A stretch of 64,000 bases of DNA. Source: Raphanus sativus. Lineage: Eukaryota; Streptophyta; Magnoliopsida; Brassicales; Brassicaceae. Both the position numbers and the translations under genes were made by a program. Of this stretch, positions 46,965 to 58,600 are shown one piece after another. The stretch lies in NCBI RefSeq assembly GCF_000801105.2, contig NC_079514.1:24282293-24346292 (forward strand), written 5' to 3'. The notes under the pieces are model-generated. The model searched no databases and had not been told where the DNA came from. It saw nothing but the letters and a program-made list of their open reading frames with translations. Positions within the stretch are counted from its first letter, which is position 1; every line of letters starts with the position of its first letter.

Positions 46965-47395
46965 AATCCTCTTCGAAACGCCTTTCGTTTCATCTCAATC
47001 GGAGTTTCCATTGAGATTTTACGACGAAAACAAGTTGGACTCGTCTTGGCTCCCTTCCAATCGCTATAGCGACCGAGACACATCCTCACTCGCTATAGCA
47101 ACCTGTCAGGCCTCAAAGGAGTCCTCCTTTGTGTTCTCCTTTGATTCCTCTTCGAAACGCTTTTCGTTTCGTCTCAATCGGAGTTTCCGTTGAGATTTTA
47201 CGATGAAAACAAGTTGGACTCGTCTTGGCTCCCTTCCAATCGCTATTTTGACCGAGACACATCCTCACTCGCTATAGCAACCTGTCAGGCCTCAAAGGAG
47301 TCCTCCTTTGTGTTCTCATTTGATTCCTCTTCGAAACGCTTTTCGTTTCGTCTCAATCGGAGTTTCCGTTGATATTTTACGACGAAAACAAGTGG
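46965..47395 (+). repeat. 179-bp tandem repeat, about 2.4 copies
   Basis: CTTCGAAACG recurs at 46971, 47150 and 47329, exactly 179 bp apart, with the intervening sequence nearly identical. Each unit includes one copy of the GTCGCTATAG-type motif or a variant of it (AATCGCTATTTTGACCGAG in the second). Confidence 0.92.
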
Positions 47396-50300
47396 GACTC
47401 GTCTCGGCTTGCTGTCACTCGATGACGCCGGGCGGCCAGACCGACGTCACGATCCTAGGCGCCGGGCTGCGGGTCGATCAGCTAGTGCGTCCGATTCCTT
47501 GTGAAACCATCCCAACACTAGTCCAATCACGTACTTTGCATCCTCGCTCGAAGCCACGTAGTGCAAATTCTTAAAACCTTGAATCTAAAACCCCCATTTC
47601 ATTTCGATCAGAACAATCGGGAAAGTTACGGAAAAAATCGGAAGGTCCGGCTAACGAATGGATTGCAATTCATCGTATAAAACGATTACGGTTACTCTAA
47701 AACACCAATCATCTTAACTATACGAGGAATTGGGATTCACTCGGAAGACCGATACCATTACCGTACTTCTTCCAAACAACTCTTCCGAGCAACTCCCGTT
47801 GCGAATGTGGTTTGTCTCGACTCTGTGGAGTGATTTCTATAAAATCACTCGAAACTTAAAACGATTAACGAAGACTAAACAAAGCCAAAACGAGAGATCA
47901 TATCCCTCATTGCTAAGACGTTTTCTGACACCTAAGATTTCGCTCGTTGCGGACTCTCGACATTTGTCTACTAATCTTACTTTCGGAAAACTACTCAAAA
48001 CTCATTTGGATCAATCCCACGGAAACGAGAAAGTTTATGATTAAGATTAGTCACCAAAATTACACCTCACTGCAGCTAGGGATTCCGATATTAAAATTTG
48101 ATAACTTTTACGAAACACCTTTCGTAAGACAAAACTCGACAAATATTTCACGAGAAAGATTTTGTACAATTAAACTCGACAACAATTTTACGAAACGACT
48201 TCTGTAAAATTAACTCGGCAGCAGTTGTGAAATAACTCTCGAAAAATAAAAGCTCGACAGCGCTTTAGGAAACAGTTTTCGTAAGATCAAGCTCGGCCAT
48301 ATTTTACGAAACATCATTCATAAAGCCAAACAATATTGTATCTGGAACATAACCAGTTCGCTCGCAGCCTGACGAACTGAGAGCCTCACTCGAGTGACGC
48401 CTTGTCCATTGACCCGTCTTTCCAAAACGCCCCTCTTTGTCTGCTTCTCCTCCCTTTGGTTCAACAATTTCGTAAAATTCCTTCGATGCATAAAACACAA
48501 TGGGATTTTACCAAATTCTGCCACGTTGAGTCGAAAGCATCTATTCATAACGTTGACAGACTTTTCAACAATATACAAAGCGCACCTGGTCAATTTGGTA
48601 AAACCAGAGATACGAAGAAACGAGGACGAACTTGGACATTGATAACCCTTCCTCATTCTGATATTCCCGAAAACCAATTCATATGAAATTCGGTAACTTA
48701 CTTTTCGAAGTCCTTTGACGTTAAATCGAAAGTGGCCATTCCTAAACGCATAATAAACTTCCAATAAAGTCAGAAGAAAAGAGGAGAAAAAGAAGGAAGA
48801 AGGGGCAATCTCGAATCATCAATGGGACTAAGGTACATCCGACTAAAAATTCCGTCAAGGTTTTAATTTTTTGGTAGGAAATGAACGAAACGTCTTGAAA
48901 ACTGCCGTAGAATTTAGGGAACTTAGAACATAAGTGGATAGTCTAGCAAGCTAAGTCTTAGGCAAATTTTCCAGTCTTGTTTCATTGTTCCTTGACTTTC
49001 CAGGCATAACTTGCAAACCGATCTAGTCTTTCGAAAAACTGAGAAACGATCGCCACGCATTCTAAGGCACACTCGTCCTGCTTCCTAAAGAAAGAAAAAC
49101 CTTCGAAAGAACGGTTAACCCGTTTTCTTTCGTAAAATAAAATAATGGATCCAATGGATATCAGTCGTAGATAATTTTTGCCCCATAAGGTTGTCGATTC
49201 CTGCTTTTACTACCCTCGGCTACGTCCATGCAGGAAATGACCCTACAACCGAATCCGCACATATTCTACGACGATCCTTTACCAACAACTTCCCTGGCTA
49301 TACGGCTGCACCTAGCCTCCATGCCAATCCAAAACTACTGAGCGATCACCGCTCCAACCGCTTAAACGGCTAACGGCTAATCGACAATCCACGAGTTGTC
49401 GCGAAACGCCAAGTGACTATTATGCAAGCAGTTTGTCATATAACCCAGAATCAGAAATCATACGATGAACTCTTCGTAACGAAACTCAATCGTAACAACC
49501 ATATGGTTAACGAATGATGTAAACTTATCATCAATAGATTAAGTTCTATACGCCCCATAAAACGCGGCATAAAAAGAAACACTCGTAACAAAGCTCCTAG
49601 AGCTATACAAGTCATTCTTAAAAATTCAAAAAAAGTTCCGGAAGGCCAACACTTCACGAAACACAGTGAAGTTAGACGCTTATCCCTGGTAAATTTACAC
49701 GACCCTTCGGTCCAAAATCCTCAAAACAATTCGCAAACTACTATACGGCTACGACAACGGATCCAGTATCCACAAAACGATTATCACATCCGGATACATG
49801 TCTCTCATCGCTTACACCTAAAAATGCTTGTTAAAAAGTAGCATACGAACCAAGCGAGAAAATCAAAATCCGAAGTGACTACTCGGATTCTACCCTTTGC
49901 ACTTGACGAAAGTATAAATCAAATCATAAGCGAAAACCCATAAACCTTCTTATGGCATAAGAAAAATAAAGTCGCAGAATTACGAGACGTCGCTTCATGC
50001 TCGAATAAACATTTTTTGACCAAAATTTCATATGCCTTCTAAACGGCATCATATCGTTGTTGCTGATCACAACAAACGAACTCTAACGTCCTAAACAGAC
50101 AAGCCACCTAAGGGTAGGCTCTCTTACATCCGACCAGGATACCATAGCGCACTATACAAGAAAACTGAAATTTCGTTTGAGTGCTTCGTAAAGGAAGTAG
50201 CTCCGACTCGTACCCAGACAAATCATAATAAGCTGATAACACTTCGCGGATTTTAAAACGGTACGAGTCAGGTTAAAATCGCAAACATGCAAAACGAAAG

Positions 50301-51003
50301 CCGATTTGTCATCGCAAAGCCTCAGTCCGAAAGTAAACCTAGGTCTGTCCTAAACCCAGCCTTGCTGGTACTTAACATCTCACAGACATAGTATCAACAC
50401 CCGATACGAGATCCCAAAACTTGTCTCTTCACTTAAGTCTATCCGTTTCACGAACCTTCGCGTAAATCAGTAAACCGCGAAAAATCTCGCTTCGTACAAT
50501 CGATGGATACGGTGATCATCGGAGAGGCAGGAATGAGACGAAAACTCACCCTGTCCCTCTAACTTCGATAAACGGAAGTTCTCTCGATTTATAAAAACCA
50601 CGATTTTATAGGTTTGAGCAAAATATTTTTTACAGGCCAAACTTGGCCAAAATAAACAGCTTCCGAGGCTACTCTTGCGGCCGACAAAGGTCCAATACGA
50701 AATAACATCGACATCAACATGCTCGAAATAACTAGATGATAAAGTCTCACTGGAAAACAGGTCATAAGAATCTTAACTCCAAGACGAACTACGAATGGCT
50801 TGATCCCTTTTGACAAAGGGTATGTAGGTAACTTTCATCAAGCGCAGCCCCAATCTTATAAGATTCCACTCTTCTTAGAATGAACGTACAACTTTCAACG
50901 GACATTTTTAACCGTTAATTCCGCCTAACTTGACTAACTTGTCTTATCGCACGCTAGAACCTCACATCTACGATCCACGGTTCTAACGGGCTGGGGGACT
51001 AAT

Positions 51004-53294
51004 TGTTGGGGTCAAAAACGGTCACAACAAAATTAACGTTCGGAAATATTCCTCGAAAAAGATAATTCCCGTAAAAATTACTTAAACTAATTTTTACGAT
51101 AAAATTCTTGAATTGATTTGTCCGCAGCGTCGAAACAAGCTCCAATGGTTCGTATTGACGACGAAGTTAGTATCAAATCATTCGTAAAAATTGTCGAGGG
51201 TGTCTTTGCGAAAGGTATCCAAGCATTCAAATCTCTACGAAGAAATTTTCGACAAGATCATGTTCTTGTCGTAAAACTGAAGCTTGAATACTCGGACAAC
51301 GGGTTCTCGAAACAAAGACTTCAATCCGTGGAACAAGCTCGCTCAATACGAAGCTCGCTCAATACCGAGAGCTTGCTCAATACAAGCTCACTCGCTACAA
51401 GCTCACTCGCTACAAGCTCACTCGCTACAAGCTCAATCGCTACAAGCTCACTCGCTCACTCGCTACAAGCTCACTCGCTATAGGGAGTGAGCTACAGAAA
51501 AGCTGGGTCGCTATTGGGAGTGAGCTACGGAAAAGCTGGGTCGCTATAGGGAGTGAGCTACAGGAAAAGCTCGGTCGCTATAGGGAATGAGCTACAGGAA
51601 AAGCTCGGTCGCTATAGGGAGTGAGCTACGGAAAAGCTGGGTCGCTATAGGGAGTGAGCTACGGAAAAGCTGGGTCGCTATAGGGAGTGAGTTACGGAAA
51701 ATCTGGGTCGCTATAGGGAGTGAGCTACAGGAAAAGCTCAGTCGCTATAGCGACCGAGCTCAGACACAAGCTCGGTCGCTATAACGACTGAGCAAGAGAA
51801 CAGGCTCAGTCGCTATAGCGACGAGCTCACCAGACCCGTCTCGGCGAGGGCTTCTATTTGATATCTTGATCGTTTTCTGGGTCCTCACGGTTTGAGATAA
51901 CGGCCTCTTTGAAGTTCCAAGGCAGATTCCTTAAAATCTTGTTTTAAGACAACGATTCTTTAAAACAACGACTTCTTAATCAACGATTTAGGAAATCAAC
52001 GATTTCTTAAAACAACGATTTCTTAATCAACGACTTAAGAAACCAACGACTTAAGAAATCAACGATTTCTTAATCAACGACTTATAAAATTAACGATTTC
52101 TTAATCAACGACTTAGGAAATCAACTATTTCTTAATCAACGACTTAAGAAATCAACGATTTATGAAAGTAATGATTTCTTAAATCAACGGAACAATATTA
52201 TCAAAGGTCCAAACATCCGCAAACAAACATCCTAAGAGCATCGTAGCTTCGCAATGGTTTCGGACGCTTGGACAACGGATCTCAGTCCACGGCACAAACC
52301 CGATCGCAATGGCGATCGGGTCATGAACAAGAGCTCGGTTGCTATAGGGAACGGATCACGAGACCACGCTCGGTTGCTATAGCGACCGAGCTTCGGATAT
52401 ATCTCGGTCGCTATAGCGACCGAGCTACGGAAAAAGTCTGGTCGCTATAGCGATCTAGAATTCGTACATCGACTATTTTCCGAAACGTCTGAAGTCTTCC
52501 GAAACGACGATACGACGTAAAACTATGCATTCTCGACTAACCGTATATCTATTCTTCGCAACCCACGACTAACCATTTCTTGATCTCTCGATCAAATGGA
52601 ATCGTCCGTTCGGTTTACAATAAAACCGCGGAAACTTAACCTTATCGGAAAAATCGTAAAAAACGTCTCGAATTAAAAAGACGGCCCAAAGGGTCCTAAA
52701 CTGGATTCGAGGCCCACTTACGATTTTTTAAAAACCCATAAACCTTATGACGGTTTATGCTTGGAGGATAAGCATCAGTTTCCGCGGATAAATGGAAACT
52801 TTCCGCAGATAATCATGAAGATCGGAAAAAATAGAATATTCTCATTTTTCGACTATGACGGCTTAAGGGCAAAAGGGGGAAGCGTAAACCGACCTTGGAG
52901 GGAGTATAAAAGGAGCTCTAGGCGAGAGGCATAGAGAGGATCACTTTTTGGGAGCAAACTTAGCACTTAGAGCATTTTAGGCAACTTTCCGTTTTTGTTT
53001 TCGAGCTGCGACTCAATTAGGTTTAGCCACCTTCGGGTATTAGAACTAGGGATCTCGCCGACAGCTCTCGTAGCCGAAGCACGTTACCTTGTTGTTGTTA
53101 CGCTCATACGCAGATTCGGAATAAAATCCTTCTTGCTCTCTTTTTACGATTTTTATTTTATTTTCTCTTTATTGTCGTGTTCTGATTGCTTGACGTGTGG
53201 TTTCTCAGAAATCCGGGACCTTCTGGGAAATTAGGGGTTTCCCTTGTTTCCTTATTTATATGAAATATTGACGGTGCGAATTTCGGTTCCCACA
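51004..53294 (+). repeat. 3' LTR of the palindrome-rich element
   Basis: Preceded by the purine tract at about 50988-51003. It carries the same three array types (51470-51835, about 51950-52195, 52330-52460) with independent substitutions, and a TATA-like GAGTATAAAAGG near 52903. Ends CCCACA at 53294. Confidence 0.92.
51470..51835 (+). repeat. Palindrome array in the 3' LTR
   Basis: About eight GTCGCTATAGGGAGTGAGCT units then three near-palindromes. None of the near-palindromes here is exact; changes such as GCTCAGTCGC occur in single arms. Confidence 0.88.
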
Positions 53295-53299
53295 AAGAT

Positions 53300-54300
53300 A
53301 TGTCTTCTTCTTCCCGTATTGACCCATTAGACGCATACAATTAAACGTCGGAGCACCGTTCAACGCGTGAATCGAGATTGTAGGGACCATATCGTCGGTA
53401 TCATTGAGAGTTGTTTCGCGGATCTGTTCCTCTAGAGCAATTTCTTCATCGAATTCTGTGTCAACTTCCAAGAATAAGAACTCAGCACGACGATGCTTGA
53501 GTTGATGACCAGGAGTAAGCGGCTCTTCGCAAAACATGCAGAGACCCTTGCGTTTACGTTCTTGCATCTCTTCAAAAGAGACCATTTTCTGTGGTGTGTT
53601 GGAGATAAGTGGTTTGTTGTTTTGGCTCTCGACAGTGATAACCGTAGATGGTGTTGAAGAGGTTTGTTGGTTCTTGTTGGATTGTGAGAAATTTGATCGT
53701 TGAGAAGAGTTGGAGTTAGGACGAGAGGTCATTGAAGGCGTGTGCGACAGAGATAGCTCATGGAGTTTTGATATTTTATCAGCTTCAGGAACAGAGTTGA
53801 CATTGAACTTTCAAACATGAAGAGCTAGATGTTGATGCATATTGGTCAATGCATGACCCGGAGCTAGCGTGATCCTAGTTATGGGACAATCGAACTTATC
53901 CAGGTTCACATCGATGGAGTCGTTTCCTTGTTTCAAGCTGACAAGTTCCGATAATGGATCATCATAGAGTTCGCTTAATCATTCAGATATTGCAGCAACA
54001 TATTCCGGCCATAATGGAAAAATGTTGTAGCGACTAACGATATATGAGTGGTGTACAATTGATAGTACACCACTCACGGAGTTCTGAACCGTCGAACATA
54101 GGAAACCCTATTTTTGTCAATCGAGTCGATAGTCCGTTAGGGAGGGGTGGGTTGTTGTTGTCGACGTTCGTGTGGGTAGTTTTGGCTGCGCTGTAATCTG
54201 GGTTGAAGCGGTTTGGCGGGTCTGTTTGTGGACATGTTCCCCCGGAGGTAAGGCCTGAGGTTTCTTCAGTTTGTTTCTCGTCACCATAAAACACATAACC
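53300..54300 (-). pseudogene. Chromovirus gag remnant
   Basis: Minus strand. The N-terminal part 54294-54034 has the gypsy gag start block LTKIGFPMFDGSELREW. The middle (about 54030-53740) reads 'WPEYVAAISE', then 'LYDDPLSELVSLKQGNDSID', with in-frame stops. 53732-53300 has the Ser/Asn/Gln-rich linker, a CMFCEEPLTPGHQLKH zinc-knuckle-type motif and the beginning of the protease region. The frame is lost at the AAGAT insertion point of the nested element. A short internal deletion near 54030 removes part of the capsid region. Confidence 0.8.
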
Positions 54301-54302
54301 AA

Positions 54303-54315
54303 GGCTCTAATACCA
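54303..54315 (-). other. Primer-binding site, minus strand
   Basis: The minus strand reads TGGTATTAGAGCC, one mismatch from the initiator-Met tRNA complement. It lies 3 nt from the LTR end at 54319. A near-identical site is at 62523-62535. Confidence 0.78.
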
Positions 54316-54318
54316 CTT

Positions 54319-54919
54319 TGTTAGAATTCAGAGGCTTAAAGATGTGACTTTGTCTCAGCATGAACCCACAACAAACCAAGAGAGAAGTAGCTTGAAGTCC
54401 AAAAAGAGAGACTGCAGAAACAGAGTTGTGGAAAACGGTGTAGAGAGTTTGGAGAAGAGATTAGAGAGTAGGAGAATATGGGAGCACACACACAATTTAA
54501 GGAGTTCGCGCCCGTTAACGAGGGTCACTACATCTCCCCGAGACTACAGCTCGGAATCCACTAGAAGGTATGACATAGTTACAAAGATACAAGTGATTCA
54601 CTCATCATATCACTCACGAACTCACTCTAATGTATCTTACTATGTTCTCATGAGAAAACACAAAGCTAGGCTTATGCTTACATGTTTCTCTCACCCTTCT
54701 AAGCTATTTGTGTGGCTCAATCTCTCTCTCACGTTCTCAGCCTCCCTTTATAGTGGAGACACCTTCAAACCTAATGCACAAGAGGACAAAGTGGAGAGGC
54801 TCCTCCTTGTGGTCCAAAAGTAACTTAACCCATCTTCAACTCACCATACTAACTTGAGTTAAGCCTTGGATTACTTTTGATCTTTATTTGCTTGATCAAC
54901 AAGTGTTCTTATCTTCACA
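54319..54919 (-). repeat. LTR (about 600 bp) at the junction of two minus-strand elements
   Basis: On the minus strand it starts TGTGAAGATAAGAAC after AGTTGGAGATT, a purine-rich polypurine-type end. It contains CTATAAAGGG (TATA, plus coordinates about 54745-54753) and ends GAATTCTAACA before a primer-binding site. The first 218 bp (54319-54536) recur at 62539-62762. It therefore looks like the 3' LTR of the element to its right and also the 5' LTR of the chromovirus to its left. Confidence 0.6.
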
Positions 54920-55642
54920 AATCTCCAACTAAAAACATGTTGATCAACCTAAAAAATTGCACATACTTGAGAGAGAGAATTTCTTCTTCTAGCTTCTTGG
55001 ATTCCTGTCTCGGCTTCTGAGTATCACTACTCATCCTTGATTCTTAGTAGCTTTAAACACCATAAACCTGCTTGATCCTTGCTGCATTCAACATCTTATT
55101 CAATGCACTTCAGCTGTGAAAATTCACCTTGCTGAACCTGAGCCATCAGAACATCTTCATGTCACATGAGTGGTGAAAACCAGCTCTAATACAAATCTGT
55201 ATTAAGCTCAACTCATCAGTGGCTTCTCCTGGCACCTGCAGCACCTGAATATCTGAAATAACAGCTCAATAAACTCCAGTAGCAAGCTTAGAAAACGTCC
55301 ACCTTGTTACCCAACAGAAAACTTCATAAGCTTTACCACTCATGGCTTCTCCAATCACATAATATCTTCCATGGCTTCTTTCCTAGCCATAAGTATGTTC
55401 CAGTGACTGGAAAAATACCAACACCTCTGCAAAAGTTGATTCCCTTGCTAGCTTCTAGGATTTCCTCATGCGCATTGAGATCAAAACCCTTTGAAGTCAC
55501 TTGAATCAAATGCAGAAAATCAGAATCATTTAGCTTCTAGCTTGAAGCTTCTTGATTCAACTTGTAGTTAATCTCACTGATAGCTTATACTATCTGAGAC
55601 TCACATCTTCAACCTATTTAACCAAGCAATCCCAGAACAGAA
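54920..55642. other. Interior of the minus-strand LTR element (left part)
   Basis: No coding frame with a recognisable domain. Words such as GCTTCTTG, AACCTG and CTTCAGC recur, as they also do in 59472-62430, which suggests the two stretches were contiguous before the CACTA insertion. Confidence 0.45.
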
Positions 55643-58600
55643 CACTACAAGAAAAATCGGTATTAGTAGCACCCGAAAAACGCTATCATAGGGTTCTCGT
55701 AGCGTTTCGAAGAACGCCGTGACAGCCGCAGCTATAATAGAGCCCCCACTTATCATAGCGTTTTTTCATGTGCTATAATAAATAGACATATTGTAGCGGT
55801 AAACGTCTGCTCTTAATTAATCTTTTTATAGCATTGATTTATTGCTATAATGTATATTTTCATGACATTTTTATAAGGCTGTAAAAATGTTATAATAACA
55901 TAGATACAATGCTATGTTATTATTTCTCATTTATATTTTATTAATTGAAATTATAAATTAGTATATTTTAATCCAGGTTTAAAATTAGAATTAAATTCTA
56001 ATATAATTGGTTTGTGAAAAGAAATATTTATTATTAAAAATTTTGGTTTACAAATGTATGGGTTTATTACAAAAACCGGTTTACATACAAATCTGGTTTA
56101 TTAACTAACCCTAACCAAACCTAACCTAACTAAGCCTAACTAAATCACGTTCTTCTTCAATCTCCGCCGCCACGACGCCTAGACCACCAGCCACGACCAC
56201 CACCGTTCGATCTGCTCGTCATCTTCGTACGCGTCTCTGTCTGCTCTTCAATCTCCATCGTTGCTTATTCCTCTGCCTCCGCCTCTTCTCTCCATCTCCG
56301 GCTGTTCTTCATCTTCTTCATCTCCTGGTTATCTTGAAACCCAGTTTTCAAAACAAAAACAGAAAAAGATTCAAACTTTCATCAACAGTTTCAGACAGGG
56401 AGACAATCCGAATTTGGCACTTCACATCATAACTACAAGACAGATTTAGAGAAACCCTTTTAGAAAAAAAACCAGGAAACTCTGATGAATAATCCAAATC
56501 ACGGACTAAAAAGTTTAGCCATATCACCTTCAAGTCTCTGAAATCAGGGCTTTCGATTTCCGACGAGTAATTGAAAAGAAAAAGAGATGCAGTGTCGTGA
56601 CTGTGAGAGAGAAGAGAGAGGAGAGAAATCTGAGAAACAAGAAACGAGAAAAGGAGGAAGAAGAAAAGAAAGAAAAAAATAATAAATGTGTTTAATTGTA
56701 TCCGTTGGATGAGAGTTAATGAATGGCTGTGAACCATTGATTTGTTGTGATCCATGCCATAAAAAAATTGACCAATAGGAAGAAAGTGTGAGGATAGATA
56801 GACAAAATGATTTTGGGCCTTTGATCAAAATCAAAATCAATGGCTCTAAAAAAACAATACAAATTATCTCTCTAATTATTTATAGTTATTGTAAAAGTTA
56901 TTTAAACTTTAACTTGGTGATTTAACTTTATTTTGTAAATTTATAATTTGAAATATTATATATATAATTTGGAGTAATATATTTATCTTATGGGAATTAT
57001 TAATTATTTATAATTTAAGATTTGATATTTTATGGTATATGTTAATATGAGGTAAGTGGTTTAGGGTTTAGGGTTAAAATTTATAATTAATATTATAGTT
57101 TGAGTTGTAGCATATAATGGAGTTTAAGTTTAAATTTATATTATAAATTTGAAAATTTTAGATTTGTGACTTTGTATGTAAGGTTTAAGTTTGGAGTTTA
57201 GGGTATTAGATTTAGGGTGTACATTTAAGATTAGTGTTTCAAATTTAGGTTTCATTTAATGATATAAGATTATCAAGATGATAAGATTTAAAATTTAAAC
57301 TAAATCAAACTAATGATATAAACTTAACAAGATGATTAATAGGTTTAGGGTTTGGAATATAGTGTTTTGAGGTATGTGGTTTAGGGTTTAGAGTATGAGA
57401 TTTAGGATGTAGATTAAAGATTTAGTTTTTGAGTCTATACATTTAAAAATATTAAATTTTAGTTTAAATTTAAGATTTAAGTTACACTATGAAAATATTA
57501 AAGTTTATTATGAAATTTCTAAACATAATCTTTATTTTATTATGAAATTTCAAAATTTAGTGGGAAATCATAAAAGAATATTATTTACAAATCAAAATTT
57601 TAAACAGAACTTTTATAAATATCATTAATCATTCTTTTGCTAATCATCCTCTTTTTTCATTGATAAAAATGTATTGCATAAATTATAAACTGCAAACTGA
57701 TTTACAACTAAAATATACATATTATATATTGCATTAAATTCATCAACCATACATTTTACATAGAATTTCCAAGTCTTACCCTAACATCAAACATGTGTTA
57801 TACTATCACCATAACTCTTAGTCAAGTCTTATACTAACTCTATTTCCTGAATTCCTCAAAGTAAAATGCTTCTCGCTCCTTGGCTTTCTCTCCACATCTG
57901 GTCCCAGTTTGTGTATTTGTGGTCAAATTGTTAAAAATATCTGCAAACACAGCAACGTGTAACCATCATTTACCACTGAAGAATGCTAAATGCTAAATAG
58001 AGATCAGTGACTAAAGTTTCAAACTGTGTAAGATGTGTAGAGGACACTCAATGATAATCTGCATAGAAAGATTACAACTTTTAACTATTTGATCTACCAA
58101 CGCTATATGTCAAATTAATATCACCCTCATACTTGCCTACTTGGGAAATAGTCACATGAAAGTTGCATAAAAGATCATAAAGAGAGCAAGAACGAAACAT
58201 GGCTCTCAGCTTAAACTGCACTGTAACAATTATCAAAGTATAAACAGCATCCCTAGATATATACGATCCCAAACGTCCATAGATACAGAGACAAACACAA
58301 TGAAAAGCAATGCCAAAAAGATCAGAAATCACAAACCATAACTGGAACTGAGACTTCAAAGCCATAATTTTGTCTACTAACTATATATTAAGCACTCATT
58401 GGTCAAAATAATCAATAAAAATGTAAACTTTATATCATATTCATGGTCCTAAGATCTACAAAGACAGATCTAAAGCTTGCTTAAGCTCTTCAGACATAAC
58501 AGTCTACTTCATACAGTCTTACGGATCAATGTAGCTTTAAAATGGGCAGGTTGATTCAACAAGCCTAAACATACCTTAGCGCGAGAAGTGGATACCCTGA

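Larger units (their letters stand above)
46516..51003. other. Non-coding interior of the palindrome-rich element
   Basis: About 4.5 kb with no protease, RT or integrase motif in any frame. It contains a palindrome cluster (46715-46945), the 179-bp tandem repeat (46965-47395) and many ACGA/CGTAAA-type words. Open frames such as 48318-48764 (-) have no domain. Ends with the polypurine tract. Confidence 0.75.
43731..53294 (+). mobile_element. Non-autonomous gypsy-like LTR element with palindrome arrays, TSD AAGAT
   Basis: LTRs 43731-45993 (2263 bp) and 51004-53294 (2291 bp), both TGTTGGGGTC...TTCCCACA. A perfect 5-bp duplication AAGAT lies at 43726-43730 and 53295-53299. The purine tract GGGCTGGGGGACTAAT is just before the 3' LTR. 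The 5-kb interior encodes only a gag N-terminal fragment (46048-46515), so the element depends on a partner. The first 230 bases of the LTRs differ at roughly ten positions. Both LTRs and the interior carry arrays of short palindromes. The organisation fits a large retrotransposon derivative of the Tat/Athila type. Confidence 0.9.
40107..54318 (-). mobile_element. Ty3/gypsy chromovirus, split by a nested LTR element
   Basis: Minus-strand element. Starting at its 5' side it has a primer-binding site (54303-54315), gag (54300-53300), the nested element 43731-53299, protease/RT/RNase H/integrase (43730-40980) and a chromodomain-like C-terminus (40980-40446). A polypurine tract follows at 40459-40467 and a 3' LTR-like end at about 40107-40454. 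Without the insert it is about 4.6 kb. The insertion point is inside the protease region: the AAGAT target duplication is at 43726-43730 and 53295-53299. The left edge of the 3' LTR is approximate. Confidence 0.82.

Noticed and set aside
48318..48764. 148-codon minus-strand frame in the palindrome-rich element
   Set aside because: No retroviral or host domain; Arg/Phe-rich translation typical of random AT/CG-mixed sequence, and it overlaps two plus-strand frames of similar length.
57050..57460. TTTAGGG-like stretches suggesting interstitial telomere sequence
   Set aside because: The motifs are isolated and degenerate within AT-rich CACTA sequence, never in a continuous array.
58081..58365. 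94-codon minus-strand hydrophobic frame in the CACTA element
   Set aside because: No known domain, AT-rich composition and no splice support.
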